Positions 10,060 to 17,554 of a DNA stretch of 64,000 bases are shown piece by piece (the stretch's first letter is position 1; every line of letters begins with the position of its first letter). Source of the stretch: Agarophyton chilense (lineage: Eukaryota; Rhodophyta; Florideophyceae; Gracilariales; Gracilariaceae). The stretch covers positions 372,001-436,000 of the forward strand of contig JARGXX010000103.1 of assembly GCA_030374765.1 (NCBI GenBank), read 5' to 3'. The translations under genes and the position numbers were made by a program. The notes below the pieces were generated by a model that worked only from the letters and a program-made list of their open reading frames with translations, made no database searches and was not told the origin of the DNA.

Positions 10060-11418
10060 TTACCCCGACGCCATAGTGACGTTGGATATGTTCGCAAGAA
10101 TATTAGAAATTCCTTTTCTATGCAATCGGTTATAGATTTCAGTTAAAAGTTCCACTTGCTCATCGGTGCTAAGCTCGGCGACGAAGGCCATCAACTTTCC
10201 CACATCAGGGGAGCCTTCAAAGTTGACACGCACAAAGTTGATCAAGTACACATTTGTGAAAACTGCCATCATCAACTGGCAGTCAACCCGATCGGTTACT
10301 CCTCCGTGTCCAGGGAGCATGTTTCCAAAGTCTTTTACTTTGAAGGCGCGCTTCGCACCAGACGCAAAGAAGCCTCCGAACGGAGCGATAAGTGCTGCGA
10401 AAAGACCCAGTGCGATGGCGTGCAGCTGTGCGGGGCGATACGAGAAGGACAACGTCTTCGACAAGCCCGGAATAATAAAGAATTCGGCTGTGCGAACAAC
10501 AAATGCATCTGGAATGGGATCGCAAGTCGCAGGCGGACATAATATCTTGCAGTCATCAAAGTCGTACTTAGGACAAATAAGAGAGGGATATGCAGACAAA
10601 GCGCCAGAAAGAAAGAAGGCAGCAATCATAGTGAATATACCAGCGCCAATATACCCTTCCCATGTCTTCTTAGGGGAGAGGGCAGTGAGAGAATGTCTAC
10701 CAAACAAACGGCCACAAAAGTATCCAAAGGAATCGTTGACAATGATAAGACACGAAGGAAGAATGAACCAAATCAATCCGTGTGATATATTGAGAATCAT
10801 GAAATGAGATTGCACGACAACCAAAAGCAATGCAACCAAAGCTCTTCCGAAATAAGTGAACTGAAAGTGATACTGATTCTGTCTCAAGGAAATAACAAAC
10901 CCAACAAAGCCGGCACAATACATGCAGAAGGAGAGAAAAGTGTGATGACGCATGGCATATTGATACGCCGGATGTAAAGTAAAACCAAGCCTTCTTGCAT
11001 AGAAGTGCGACAAGACAAGCTTTCCGTACAAAAAAAACAACAAGGCCAAGAAGAAGTACCAACCAATTGTTCGCCACCAAGGAATACGCTTTTCTCTTGC
11101 AGCAGGCAGTCCAAGTCTCAAGATTTCATTAAACATGCCCATCTCCATGAGAATGACGGAGACACCGACCGACAATTGGCCGGCCCGAACAATGGCTACG
11201 AAGAAGGCGGTGAGAAACACGCCTGATAGCAAACGTGCCACAAAGTCGGATTTCTTTTTGGGCTCTGGGGCGGCTGGTTCGGCGATCGCATTGTTGTCGA
11301 TTGGGTCGCGCTGAGAGGGATCGTCGTTTGTGTTGGCCATGACGGCTGAAGAGTGTGATGAATCAGTTTCATTGGGCTGCGGAGCGGCAGCAGCGCCGCT
11401 CCTTTTGGTCAGCACCAT
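10060..11418 (-). CDS. CDS1: Phosphatidate cytidylyltransferase (CDP-diacylglycerol synthase)
   Basis: The enzyme makes CDP-diacylglycerol from phosphatidate and CTP, the branch point to phosphatidylinositol, phosphatidylglycerol and cardiolipin. The 452-residue protein has a polar N-terminus (about 65 residues) and then multiple hydrophobic segments. It carries the diagnostic C-terminal signature at about residues 353-377: SGAKRAFKVKDFG, then LPGHGGVTDRVD, with the Lys-Asp and His-Gly-Gly...Asp-Arg catalytic positions present. LSPKKTWEGYIG at about 245 is the other conserved family block. The frame stays open upstream to 11484, but the first ATG is at 11418. A second in-frame ATG (MANTNDD) at 11341 is an alternative start. 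Length and layout fit the eukaryotic ER enzyme rather than the shorter bacterial CdsA. I see no clear plastid transit peptide. Confidence 0.95.
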   Translation of the reverse strand: MVLTKRSGAAAAPQPNETDSSHSSAVMANTNDDPSQRDPIDNNAIAEPAAPEPKKKSDFVARLLSGVFLTAFFVAIVRAGQLSVGVSVILMEMGMFNEILRLGLPAAREKRIPWWRTIGWYFFLALLFFLYGKLVLSHFYARRLGFTLHPAYQYAMRHHTFLSFCMYCAGFVGFVISLRQNQYHFQFTYFGRALVALLLVVVQSHFMILNISHGLIWFILPSCLIIVNDSFGYFCGRLFGRHSLTALSPKKTWEGYIGAGIFTMIAAFFLSGALSAYPSLICPKYDFDDCKILCPPATCDPIPDAFVVRTAEFFIIPGLSKTLSFSYRPAQLHAIALGLFAALIAPFGGFFASGAKRAFKVKDFGNMLPGHGGVTDRVDCQLMMAVFTNVYLINFVRVNFEGSPDVGKLMAFVAELSTDEQVELLTEIYNRLHRKGISNILANISNVTMASG

Positions 11419-11993
11419 ACTGGAAACGGAGACGAAAAAACTCACTGCTAGCGACGCACAGTGAAGCCAGAGCACAAGACACAAACAGAACCAGCGCGTT
11501 CGACCTGAATGAATTACGAAGGGAGAGGGCAGAGGGCAGCAAGCGTCGGGCAGGGAACGTTGGCGTTGAGAAGAGTGTGTGAAAGCTAGTTATTAAGCTT
11601 GACCTTGCTAACACATGCGAATCAAAGCAAGAAGAGGCGAACAGAACCGGATGTAAGCATTTATTTAGCAAGGGCAAAGGGCTGAACTCATTGGAGGTTT
11701 GTGCTACGTATATTAGGCTGATTCGCATGCGCTTTTCTTCTGACATAATCTCTTACACGTGTGTTGATTTTCTTCCGGCACACATCTCCAGCTCTTCAGC
11801 CAACTGCCATCGCGCGTGGGCGACGCGACCGGCGGCCATCGTCCTGTAGCAATCATGGCACCGCTGCAGTGGGCGGGGCACGCCTTCGTAAGCATCTCAC
11901 GCGCGTGCCTAGAGGGACAAATCACCTGAATGAAAAGGGAGAAAAGGCTCTTTACTCAGTAGTACAACCGTTCAAAAGACAAAAAAACAATCC
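11419..11993. other. Intergenic region between minus-strand genes
   Basis: These 575 bases hold the promoter of the cytidylyltransferase gene and the downstream region of the small plastid-protein gene. I see only composition-driven open frames on either strand, no RNA gene and no repeat. Confidence 0.4.
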
Positions 11994-12377
11994 TCACTTG
12001 CTGTTCTTCCCCTGAATCCAACCAGCGACGTGCAGGCCCCAAGAAATGGGCACGAGCAAGCTACCGACGATGAACTGCGGGTTGACAGACTCTGCCGAGA
12101 GCGGGTTGACCAGGTTGCTCTGGTACACGCAGTAGCATCCCAGAGCCAGAGCCACAACCGAAGAGAGAACGAAAAGTGAGGAAGGCACGTCTTTGCCGAT
12201 GCCCAGAACTTCAGAAGGAGGGAAATCACCCTCCCAGAAGGTGCTCATGCGCATCGGGACCGCCGCGACGCGGCGCGACACGACGCTGCGCACACGCGCC
12301 GGCGCAAGCGCGCAGCGCTTGGACGCGGTGAGGTGGGAGGTGCGGAACGCGGTGACGGATGTGGGGACGAAGGCCAT
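11994..12377 (-). CDS. Small plastid-targeted protein with two membrane helices
   Basis: This is a 127-residue protein starting at ATG 12377. The frame is open further upstream, but that part has the odd composition of non-coding DNA. Residues 1-45 are rich in Ser, Thr, Ala, Arg and Val with no acids and a Phe near the start (MAFVPTSVTAF), as in transit peptides of red algae. A likely cleavage region is AAVPMRMS. The mature part begins STFWEGDFPPSEVLG and has two hydrophobic helices, roughly residues 68-90 (SSLFVLSSVVALALGCYCVY) and 102-122 (PQFIVGSLLVPISWGLHVAGW), ending with the polar tail IQGKNSK. I infer a thylakoid or inner-envelope protein. The sequence looks conserved in character, but I cannot assign it to a photosystem subunit. 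PsaO, PsbW and HLIP-type motifs are absent. Confidence 0.75.
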   Translation of the reverse strand: MAFVPTSVTAFRTSHLTASKRCALAPARVRSVVSRRVAAVPMRMSTFWEGDFPPSEVLGIGKDVPSSLFVLSSVVALALGCYCVYQSNLVNPLSAESVNPQFIVGSLLVPISWGLHVAGWIQGKNSK

Positions 12378-12876
12378 TTCGAAAGCAGCAAATGAGTGAT
12401 CACAACGAAGGGAAGGGCACCGAGGGGCGTTGGACGACGGTGGGTTGAGCCGGTAAGAAGCGATGGGGTGGACTGGTGAGTCTAGCTTTTGGGGACGGTG
12501 GTCTGAAAGCAGGTGGAGGCGGGTGGCGGATTGAATACGAGACATGCGGTGCAAACGGCGTGTGCGCTCCAATTTTGCGTGGGGTATCGAATCTCTGCGC
12601 GAGCTCGCGAGCAGCGCGCGTGCTGCAAACGACGAGAGCCACTCCGTGCTTTGCGCGCCGAGCGTCGCGCCGCGCTTTGCATCGCTTCGGCAAAGATCTT
12701 GCTCACCAATCACACACGTTGTACAGCGTGCGACGTGCACAGGTGTGGATGCCTCACATCGCAAACACCTGCCCCGGCAGCGCTACTTCCGCCATTCCTC
12801 CTGCCATTTGCTCGAAGATTTTGGTTGCAGTTTAGTAGAAGCAATAGAGGATTTATTTCCTACACTACAATACTCC
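12378..12876. other. Intergenic region upstream of the small plastid gene
   Basis: About 500 bases between the G6PD stop and the small plastid gene's ATG. It is GC-rich in its centre (12580-12680, CpG-dense) and supports several overlapping open frames on both strands, none with recognisable protein character. It should contain the promoter of the 12377 gene and the 3' UTR of G6PD. Confidence 0.4.
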
Positions 12877-14526
12877 CTACTTCTTCTTCCAGTGATAAGC
12901 TTCCCCCCCATACTTGAAACCATGCTGGGCACAAAGTTCGTCCCACTCCGTGGGACCCCGGCTAAATGCCTTATACTTCAGCGGCTCAATCTCTCCATTG
13001 TCAATTGCATGCAATAACGGAGTGAAGATTCTCCACGCCTCTCTCAGTTCATCATGTCGCACGAACGTAGCCGCGTCCCCTCTCAGAACCTGCAGAATCA
13101 ACCTGGTATAAGCGTCCGGCAACTGTGAGAACTGATCTGGGAATCTCGTCTTGTAAGTAAGATCCAGTTCTGAAACCACTGGGTCTCCGCTTAGACCAGG
13201 TGCTTTGATGTTCATCTTGAGGTAGATTGCTTCGTCCGGCTTGAGACGAATCACCAGCTCATTCCTCTCAACAGCTTCAACACCGGTTCCGTATCCATCT
13301 CCATAATTTTCATCCCCAAACATGAGGCTGCTGCCAGGGCTCTTCTTGAACTGTACTCGAATTTCACTTTTACTCTCATTCAGAGCCTTACCAGCACGAA
13401 GAATGAACGGAACGCCTTCCCACCTCGAGTTGTTGATGTACATTACCATGGCTGCACCAGTCTCAGTCCTCGAATCGTCCGGCACACCGTCGTCGTCAGT
13501 ATAAGCTGGCTCCTGTCCCTCATCGTCACCAATGTACTGGCCAGTGATACAATCTTCCTTCCTGATCGACGGAATTGCCTCCAACACTTTGACCTTTTCA
13601 TCTCGAATGTAGTCACCGTTTGGTCTCACCGGAGGTTCCATCGCAAACATGGTCACAATTTGCATGATATGATTCTGAACCACATCTCGAATCATCCCAT
13701 TCTTATCAAAATATCCGCCACGACCTTTTGTTCCAAAGTCCTCCTTGAAGGAGATAATAACCGTGTCAATGTATTGGTTGTTCCACAGCGGTTCAAAAGT
13801 ACTGTTAGCAAAGCGCATGACCAATAAATTTTGCACTGCTTCCTTTCCAATATAGTGGTCAATCCTGTACATTTCCTTCTCTTCCAACACAGCAGACATG
13901 TCCTTGTTCAGCTTTTCAAACGATTGAATGTCAGAACCGAACGGTTTCTCAACTATGAAGCGAGACCAACCGTCATGAATGCTTGCCCTTTTCTTTAGAG
14001 CAGCTGCAGCAGAAACAAACACCACGGGCGGGATAGCAAAGTAGAACAATCGGTTCACAGTTTTTCCGGTGCTCCTTTCAATGGAGCTCATTTCCTCGGA
14101 AACTTTGCCAATGGCCTCTTCATCATCGTACGAATTTCCATTTCGATACAAACAGTGACTCAGAAATTCATCCTTCACTTGCTCCTCAGCTCCGCTCAAA
14201 TATGATTTGATAGATGCTCTAAAGTCTTCATCACTCTTTTCAGATCGCGCATATCCAACAATGGTAAAATCGTCGGGCAAATAATGGAAACGGTACAACG
14301 CAAACAAAGAAGGGTACGTTTTCTTCTTTGCCAGGTCCCCCGAAGCACCAATTACAAACACGGTGAGCACATCACTACGGTATTCACATCGGTAGTAGTC
14401 GCCCTTTGTGTCATGAATCTGCTTCGTTTTTTCAGATTGTTGCCTCCCATTTTCAAGGGGTTCTTTCCCTTTTCTGTTCTGCTTGTCATCCGCTTCGGAA
14501 TTGACGACGACGATATCCTTCAGCAT
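12877..14526 (-). CDS. G6PD: Glucose-6-phosphate 1-dehydrogenase
   Basis: The enzyme oxidises glucose 6-phosphate to 6-phosphogluconolactone and makes NADPH, as the first step of the oxidative pentose phosphate pathway. The protein is 549 residues from ATG 14526 (MLKDIVVV). The frame stays open a little further upstream but without an ATG. The nucleotide-binding GASGDLAKKK loop lies at about residues 60-69, EKPFG at 193-197, and the active-site block RIDHYIGKE at 221-229 with catalytic His about 224. The C-terminal domain is complete and ends in GEAYHWKKK. The 50-residue N-terminal extension is hydrophilic and charged, with no transit-peptide character, so I infer the cytosolic isoform. The length matches eukaryotic G6PDs (about 500-550). 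No intron is evident. Confidence 0.97.
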   Translation of the reverse strand: MLKDIVVVNSEADDKQNRKGKEPLENGRQQSEKTKQIHDTKGDYYRCEYRSDVLTVFVIGASGDLAKKKTYPSLFALYRFHYLPDDFTIVGYARSEKSDEDFRASIKSYLSGAEEQVKDEFLSHCLYRNGNSYDDEEAIGKVSEEMSSIERSTGKTVNRLFYFAIPPVVFVSAAAALKKRASIHDGWSRFIVEKPFGSDIQSFEKLNKDMSAVLEEKEMYRIDHYIGKEAVQNLLVMRFANSTFEPLWNNQYIDTVIISFKEDFGTKGRGGYFDKNGMIRDVVQNHIMQIVTMFAMEPPVRPNGDYIRDEKVKVLEAIPSIRKEDCITGQYIGDDEGQEPAYTDDDGVPDDSRTETGAAMVMYINNSRWEGVPFILRAGKALNESKSEIRVQFKKSPGSSLMFGDENYGDGYGTGVEAVERNELVIRLKPDEAIYLKMNIKAPGLSGDPVVSELDLTYKTRFPDQFSQLPDAYTRLILQVLRGDAATFVRHDELREAWRIFTPLLHAIDNGEIEPLKYKAFSRGPTEWDELCAQHGFKYGGEAYHWKKK

Positions 14527-14957
14527 TGCGGACGAGAACAAAAACAAGAATTATCCTAAATCTCCCCTGCGATATGGGATACGACAACAGAAGTTGGTGA
14601 AAAGCAGGCAGCAGCAACTTCTGATTCCCTTAAAAACGCGAACAGATACAATGAACGTCCGCGAATTGAGTTGCGCTCACACTAGCTGTGAGGGCGACGT
14701 GGGAAATAGAGAAACCTCGTTGCTAATGTTGTTGCAATGCTGAAGGGATCAACACGACAGCCCATGCTTGTCACAATCTGTGAACGCAGAAGCGCCCCTT
14801 TCGGTAGTGTTTCTTATTTATATTTTCTACAATCATGCGTGTGCCAGCAACAATTCGCCGTGCAAAAACGAAATCTGTGAGCCACGTGTTCGTGACCGAC
14901 TGCTACTATCGAGCGCCCACTCGACCTTCTTTTCATCAAAACAGAGTCTTAAATCTC
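14527..14957. other. Intergenic region upstream of G6PD
   Basis: About 430 bases holding the G6PD promoter and the flank of the tRNA gene. Two short open frames occur with no supporting signal. No repeat or structured RNA was seen. Confidence 0.35.
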
Positions 14958-14964
14958 AAAAAAA
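14958..14964 (-). terminator. RNA polymerase III terminator of tRNA-Asn
   Basis: A run of seven A on the plus strand reads as T7 on the minus strand, 12 bases after the end of the tRNA gene. This is the normal Pol III stop signal. Confidence 0.7.
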
Positions 14965-14976
14965 TTAAGAAGGAGA

Positions 14977-15049
14977 GTCCCCAGTGGGGCTTGAACCCAC
15001 GGCCTCGAGATTAACAGTCCCGCGCTCTAACCAGCTGAGCTATGGAGAC
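14977..15049 (-). tRNA. tRNA-Asn (GUU anticodon)
   Basis: The minus strand gives a 73-base cloverleaf with no intron. The acceptor stem pairs GTCTCCA with TGGGGAC (one G-T pair). The A box is TAGCTCAGCTGG and the B box GGTTCAAGCCC. The anticodon loop CTGTTAATC carries GTT. CCA is not encoded, as expected for a nuclear gene. The sequence resembles eukaryotic nuclear tRNA-Asn. Confidence 0.95.
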
Positions 15050-15470
15050 CGCTACACTCCGATGATACCGCTCGGTACTCGCAAGGTATTATAATTAGTA
15101 AATATTCACTGTCGCAGTCTTCTTCACGGTTCCCTCAAATCTCCTTCTTTGCTTAGCCGCAATGCTGTGTCCATTCATTAGTGGTTGATACAACCACCCC
15201 AAACCTTCCCGCCTCCCCGTCCGCAAAGCGTTCCCATCCAGTCCCTCTCATCAAGAACACAAATGAAAAAAACCAGAAAAGTCAAAGCGACGCCACTGTC
15301 CTCACGTCGCATCCACACGGCGCCCGTCTTTCAATTAGAGTAGAACTCCAGCTCAAACGAAGGCAAAAGCATCGCAAGAACTACCGTCAGCAATTCGAGC
15401 CCGAGCCTCTTCTCGCCTCTTCTCAACCCTCCAAAAACGCTGTCTTCATATTTGCCTTCTCGACAAAACC

Positions 15471-15570
15471 TGCCATCGTTCACCATCGTTCGCAATTGTC
15501 TGCAATCGTTCACTGCCGTTCACTACCGTTCACAATTGTTCACTATTGTTCGTTGTCTATTGTTCGCAAT
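15471..15570. repeat. Ten-base minisatellite, consensus near CACNATNGTT
   Basis: At least eight degenerate 10-bp units stand head to tail (for example caccatcgtt, cacaattgtt, cactattgtt), followed by two more worn ones. It ends 15 bases before the ATG of the membrane-protein gene at 15585, so it probably lies in that gene's 5' leader or core promoter. The surrounding gap 15050-15470 shows no other feature. A long open frame across 15181-15699 is partly created by this repeat, and I do not accept it as a gene. Confidence 0.75.
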
Positions 15571-15584
15571 CCATACTCTGAATC

Positions 15585-16424
15585 ATGTATCACATCAGTG
15601 CCAAACCGGCTCGTCCGCGTTCCCACCGCTATCGAAATGCTTCTCTGCAAGCGTGCTTCCTTCACATGCGTCGCTTCCGAAGAGCCTGTCGTCCATTGAC
15701 GCCCATAATTCTGCGCGCTCTCATTGTGCTTTTCATTTCCATTCAGCTTCATCCAATCAGCACAACATCCAGTGCATCGCAAATCCTCCCAACCTGTTCT
15801 CGCGTCTCGGTTTTCGTTGGCATATTGTCGGCGTGTCTTTCTGTTATTTTCTTCGATGTCCGCGTGTTCAATTTTCTGCTCTTGGCGTGTGTGTTTGTCA
15901 ACTTTGTGTTTGAAGTTCGCCAATTAGAGCATGTTTCATTGATCAATTTACTGGCCACGCTTTTGTTTCATGCCTGCGCAATCTTGTTTTCGTCGTTTGT
16001 CGGCAGAAGGAGGTCCATTTCGAAACCATCTGCACTTCGAGCCAATCTTGCAATTAAGCAACAGTATATTATGAATCTTCGTTGTTTGCGACATGTAGAT
16101 GTTCTGGAGATGGCGATCCGTTTTCAGGTTTGCCTCTTAACCGTTGACTATTGTCTTACTCACTCTAACTCGTCTTCTATGTTGTTTGTTACTTTACCAT
16201 TTGTGATCCTGTTCTTTTTGGGATACTGCACTCAACGCAATGGATTTGTTGTTTTGTGTTTACTCTGTGTGTTTGCCGGGTCCAAGCATCGATCAATGAT
16301 GTTGGGCTTTAGCTTTGCGAGCACATTAAGCACTGTGGCAGCCGCTGTTTTGGTGCTGTGTGTCGGACCCGGGGTGCTCACTATTGATGAGTGGCTTGCC
16401 ACCACGCAACAGCTCTACTATTAA
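15585..16424 (+). CDS. Multi-pass membrane protein, possibly SURF4/DoxX-like
   Basis: This frame of 279 residues starts with a basic 40-residue N-terminus, followed by about six or seven hydrophobic segments (approximately 42-58, 75-90, 92-110, 118-138, 195-213, 220-235 and 240-262). Between the fourth and fifth segments is a polar basic loop. The C-terminus reads LCVGPGVLTIDEWL, which recalls the GPG...S-x-D-E ending of SURF4/DoxX-family proteins (SURF4 is an ER cargo receptor). That similarity is short, and I could not match the other SURF4 blocks, so the assignment is tentative. The gene converges on CHMP1 with only 78 bp between stops. A 10-bp minisatellite ends just before the ATG. Confidence 0.65.
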   Translation: MYHISAKPARPRSHRYRNASLQACFLHMRRFRRACRPLTPIILRALIVLFISIQLHPISTTSSASQILPTCSRVSVFVGILSACLSVIFFDVRVFNFLLLACVFVNFVFEVRQLEHVSLINLLATLLFHACAILFSSFVGRRRSISKPSALRANLAIKQQYIMNLRCLRHVDVLEMAIRFQVCLLTVDYCLTHSNSSSMLFVTLPFVILFFLGYCTQRNGFVVLCLLCVFAGSKHRSMMLGFSFASTLSTVAAAVLVLCVGPGVLTIDEWLATTQQLYY

Positions 16425-16502
16425 GCCCAAATGAAGCTAGTGGTTTGTTTACATCGTTACAGGTAAAGAATACGTTAGGAAAACAGAAATACGATTGGCT
16501 TC

Positions 16503-17180
16503 TCACGGTCGGGCTCCACCCTGCAAAGCATTGAGGCGAGCCATAAGGTCGCTGTCCTGAGTTTTGCTCGCGCCAGGCAGAGCAGTAGGCTGTCCAATCG
16601 GGGCAGTGTACCCGTTCAATCTGTCTCCAACGTCAAGGTTATTCTCGTCGGCAATCTGCTGCAGCAAGCCGTTCACCTGTGATTGAGGGGTGGAAGACGA
16701 GGTAGACTCGCCAATGGCGGAATCCATGTACTTTGTTTGCAGATCCAAGTCCTCGCTTTGGGTAATAAACTGTTCCATGGTATAGCCAATCTGCGTAGCA
16801 TCCATGCTCCCCAAAGCCTGGTCCAAATTGCGGGTGACCGCCACCATGCTGTGGGTGACTTGTGTGCGCACGTCTTGTGCCTGCAGCTTGGCGGCAACGG
16901 CCTCCAGTTGGCTTTGCAGCTTGAGGTAGGACAGATGCTCGTTGTGGTTTCGAATGGCGTTTTCGGCGTGAATTCTCGCGCCCGCAATGTTGTTCTTGGC
17001 CATTGCCTCCTTGGCCTTGCGTTTCTCAACATCGATTTGACGCTGCGACTTGAGCGCCTGACGACCTATTGTCTTGGACGTGAAGCGCATCTTGAAGATA
17101 ATTTCGTGCAACGTAGGCGGCGGTGGCGCCTGTTGCACGGGCGGGGGCGGTGGCGGAGCTTTGCGAGTGAAAAAGCCCAT
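16503..17180 (-). CDS. CHMP1: ESCRT-III subunit CHMP1 (Vps46/Did2)
   Basis: CHMP1 is a Snf7-family protein that regulates ESCRT-III disassembly by recruiting Vps4, in multivesicular-body sorting and abscission. The 225-residue protein fits the family apart from a Pro-rich N-terminal insert (residues about 9-22). The basic first helix includes FKMRFTSKTIGRQALK, followed by GARIHAENAIRNHNEHLSYL, the hallmark CHMP1 block. The STSSSTPQSQVNGLLQQIAD segment corresponds to helix 5. The C-terminal DLMARLNALQGG is an MIM1 motif of the LxxRLxxL form that binds the MIT domain of Vps4. ATG 17180 begins a clean frame. It converges with the membrane-protein gene and is followed upstream, on the same strand, by the ArsA gene. 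Confidence 0.95.
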   Translation of the reverse strand: MGFFTRKAPPPPPPVQQAPPPPTLHEIIFKMRFTSKTIGRQALKSQRQIDVEKRKAKEAMAKNNIAGARIHAENAIRNHNEHLSYLKLQSQLEAVAAKLQAQDVRTQVTHSMVAVTRNLDQALGSMDATQIGYTMEQFITQSEDLDLQTKYMDSAIGESTSSSTPQSQVNGLLQQIADENNLDVGDRLNGYTAPIGQPTALPGASKTQDSDLMARLNALQGGARP

Positions 17181-17554
17181 GCTTGCAGCGTGTAGTCGCG
17201 AAAGAGACGGTGAAATGAGTGTTGAAACGCGAGTTGAAACGCGAGTTGTAACGCGAGCAAAATGACGACACAGACTACGATGGTAGTAGTGTATTGCACT
17301 GCACGAGCAAGACGATAAGCAGATGCTTTCGAAAGGGGGCTGATGCCCGTGGTGGAGGCTTTATGTCTGGCAGTGGCGCCAGCGCCCACCGAGGCAGAGG
17401 CACGCTGGTTGGTGCCAACTCGCTTGAGGGAGCGGCCGCGCATTGCTGACGTCGATTACACGTGGTGCAATTGCACACGTGTCTCCAAAGCATTGCTGGA
17501 CGTTTGCGTGACGCTGCGCGCGCCGTGCACGTGCCGGGCAGCGCTCTCGCCGCA
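17181..17554. other. Intergenic region between CHMP1 and ArsA genes
   Basis: These 374 bases lie upstream of CHMP1 and downstream of the ArsA gene. A short direct repeat (gttgaaacgcga and gttgtaacgcga units at 17219-17259) sits about 40-80 bp from the CHMP1 start and may be promoter or leader sequence. Nothing else was seen. Confidence 0.4.

Noticed and set aside
12378-12764. N-terminal extension of the small plastid protein to a 256-residue product
   Set aside because: The frame is open but its composition is that of non-coding GC-rich DNA, and ATG 12377 begins a textbook transit peptide.
14527-14547. Upstream start of G6PD and similar short extensions of the cytidylyltransferase (to 11484) and ArsA (to 19873)
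   Set aside because: These begin at TTG codons. The first ATG in each case gives a sensible eukaryotic start.
15181-15699. 172-codon plus-strand ORF upstream of the membrane-protein gene
   Set aside because: Much of it is generated by the 10-bp repeat, and it overlaps the better gene at 15585 in another frame.
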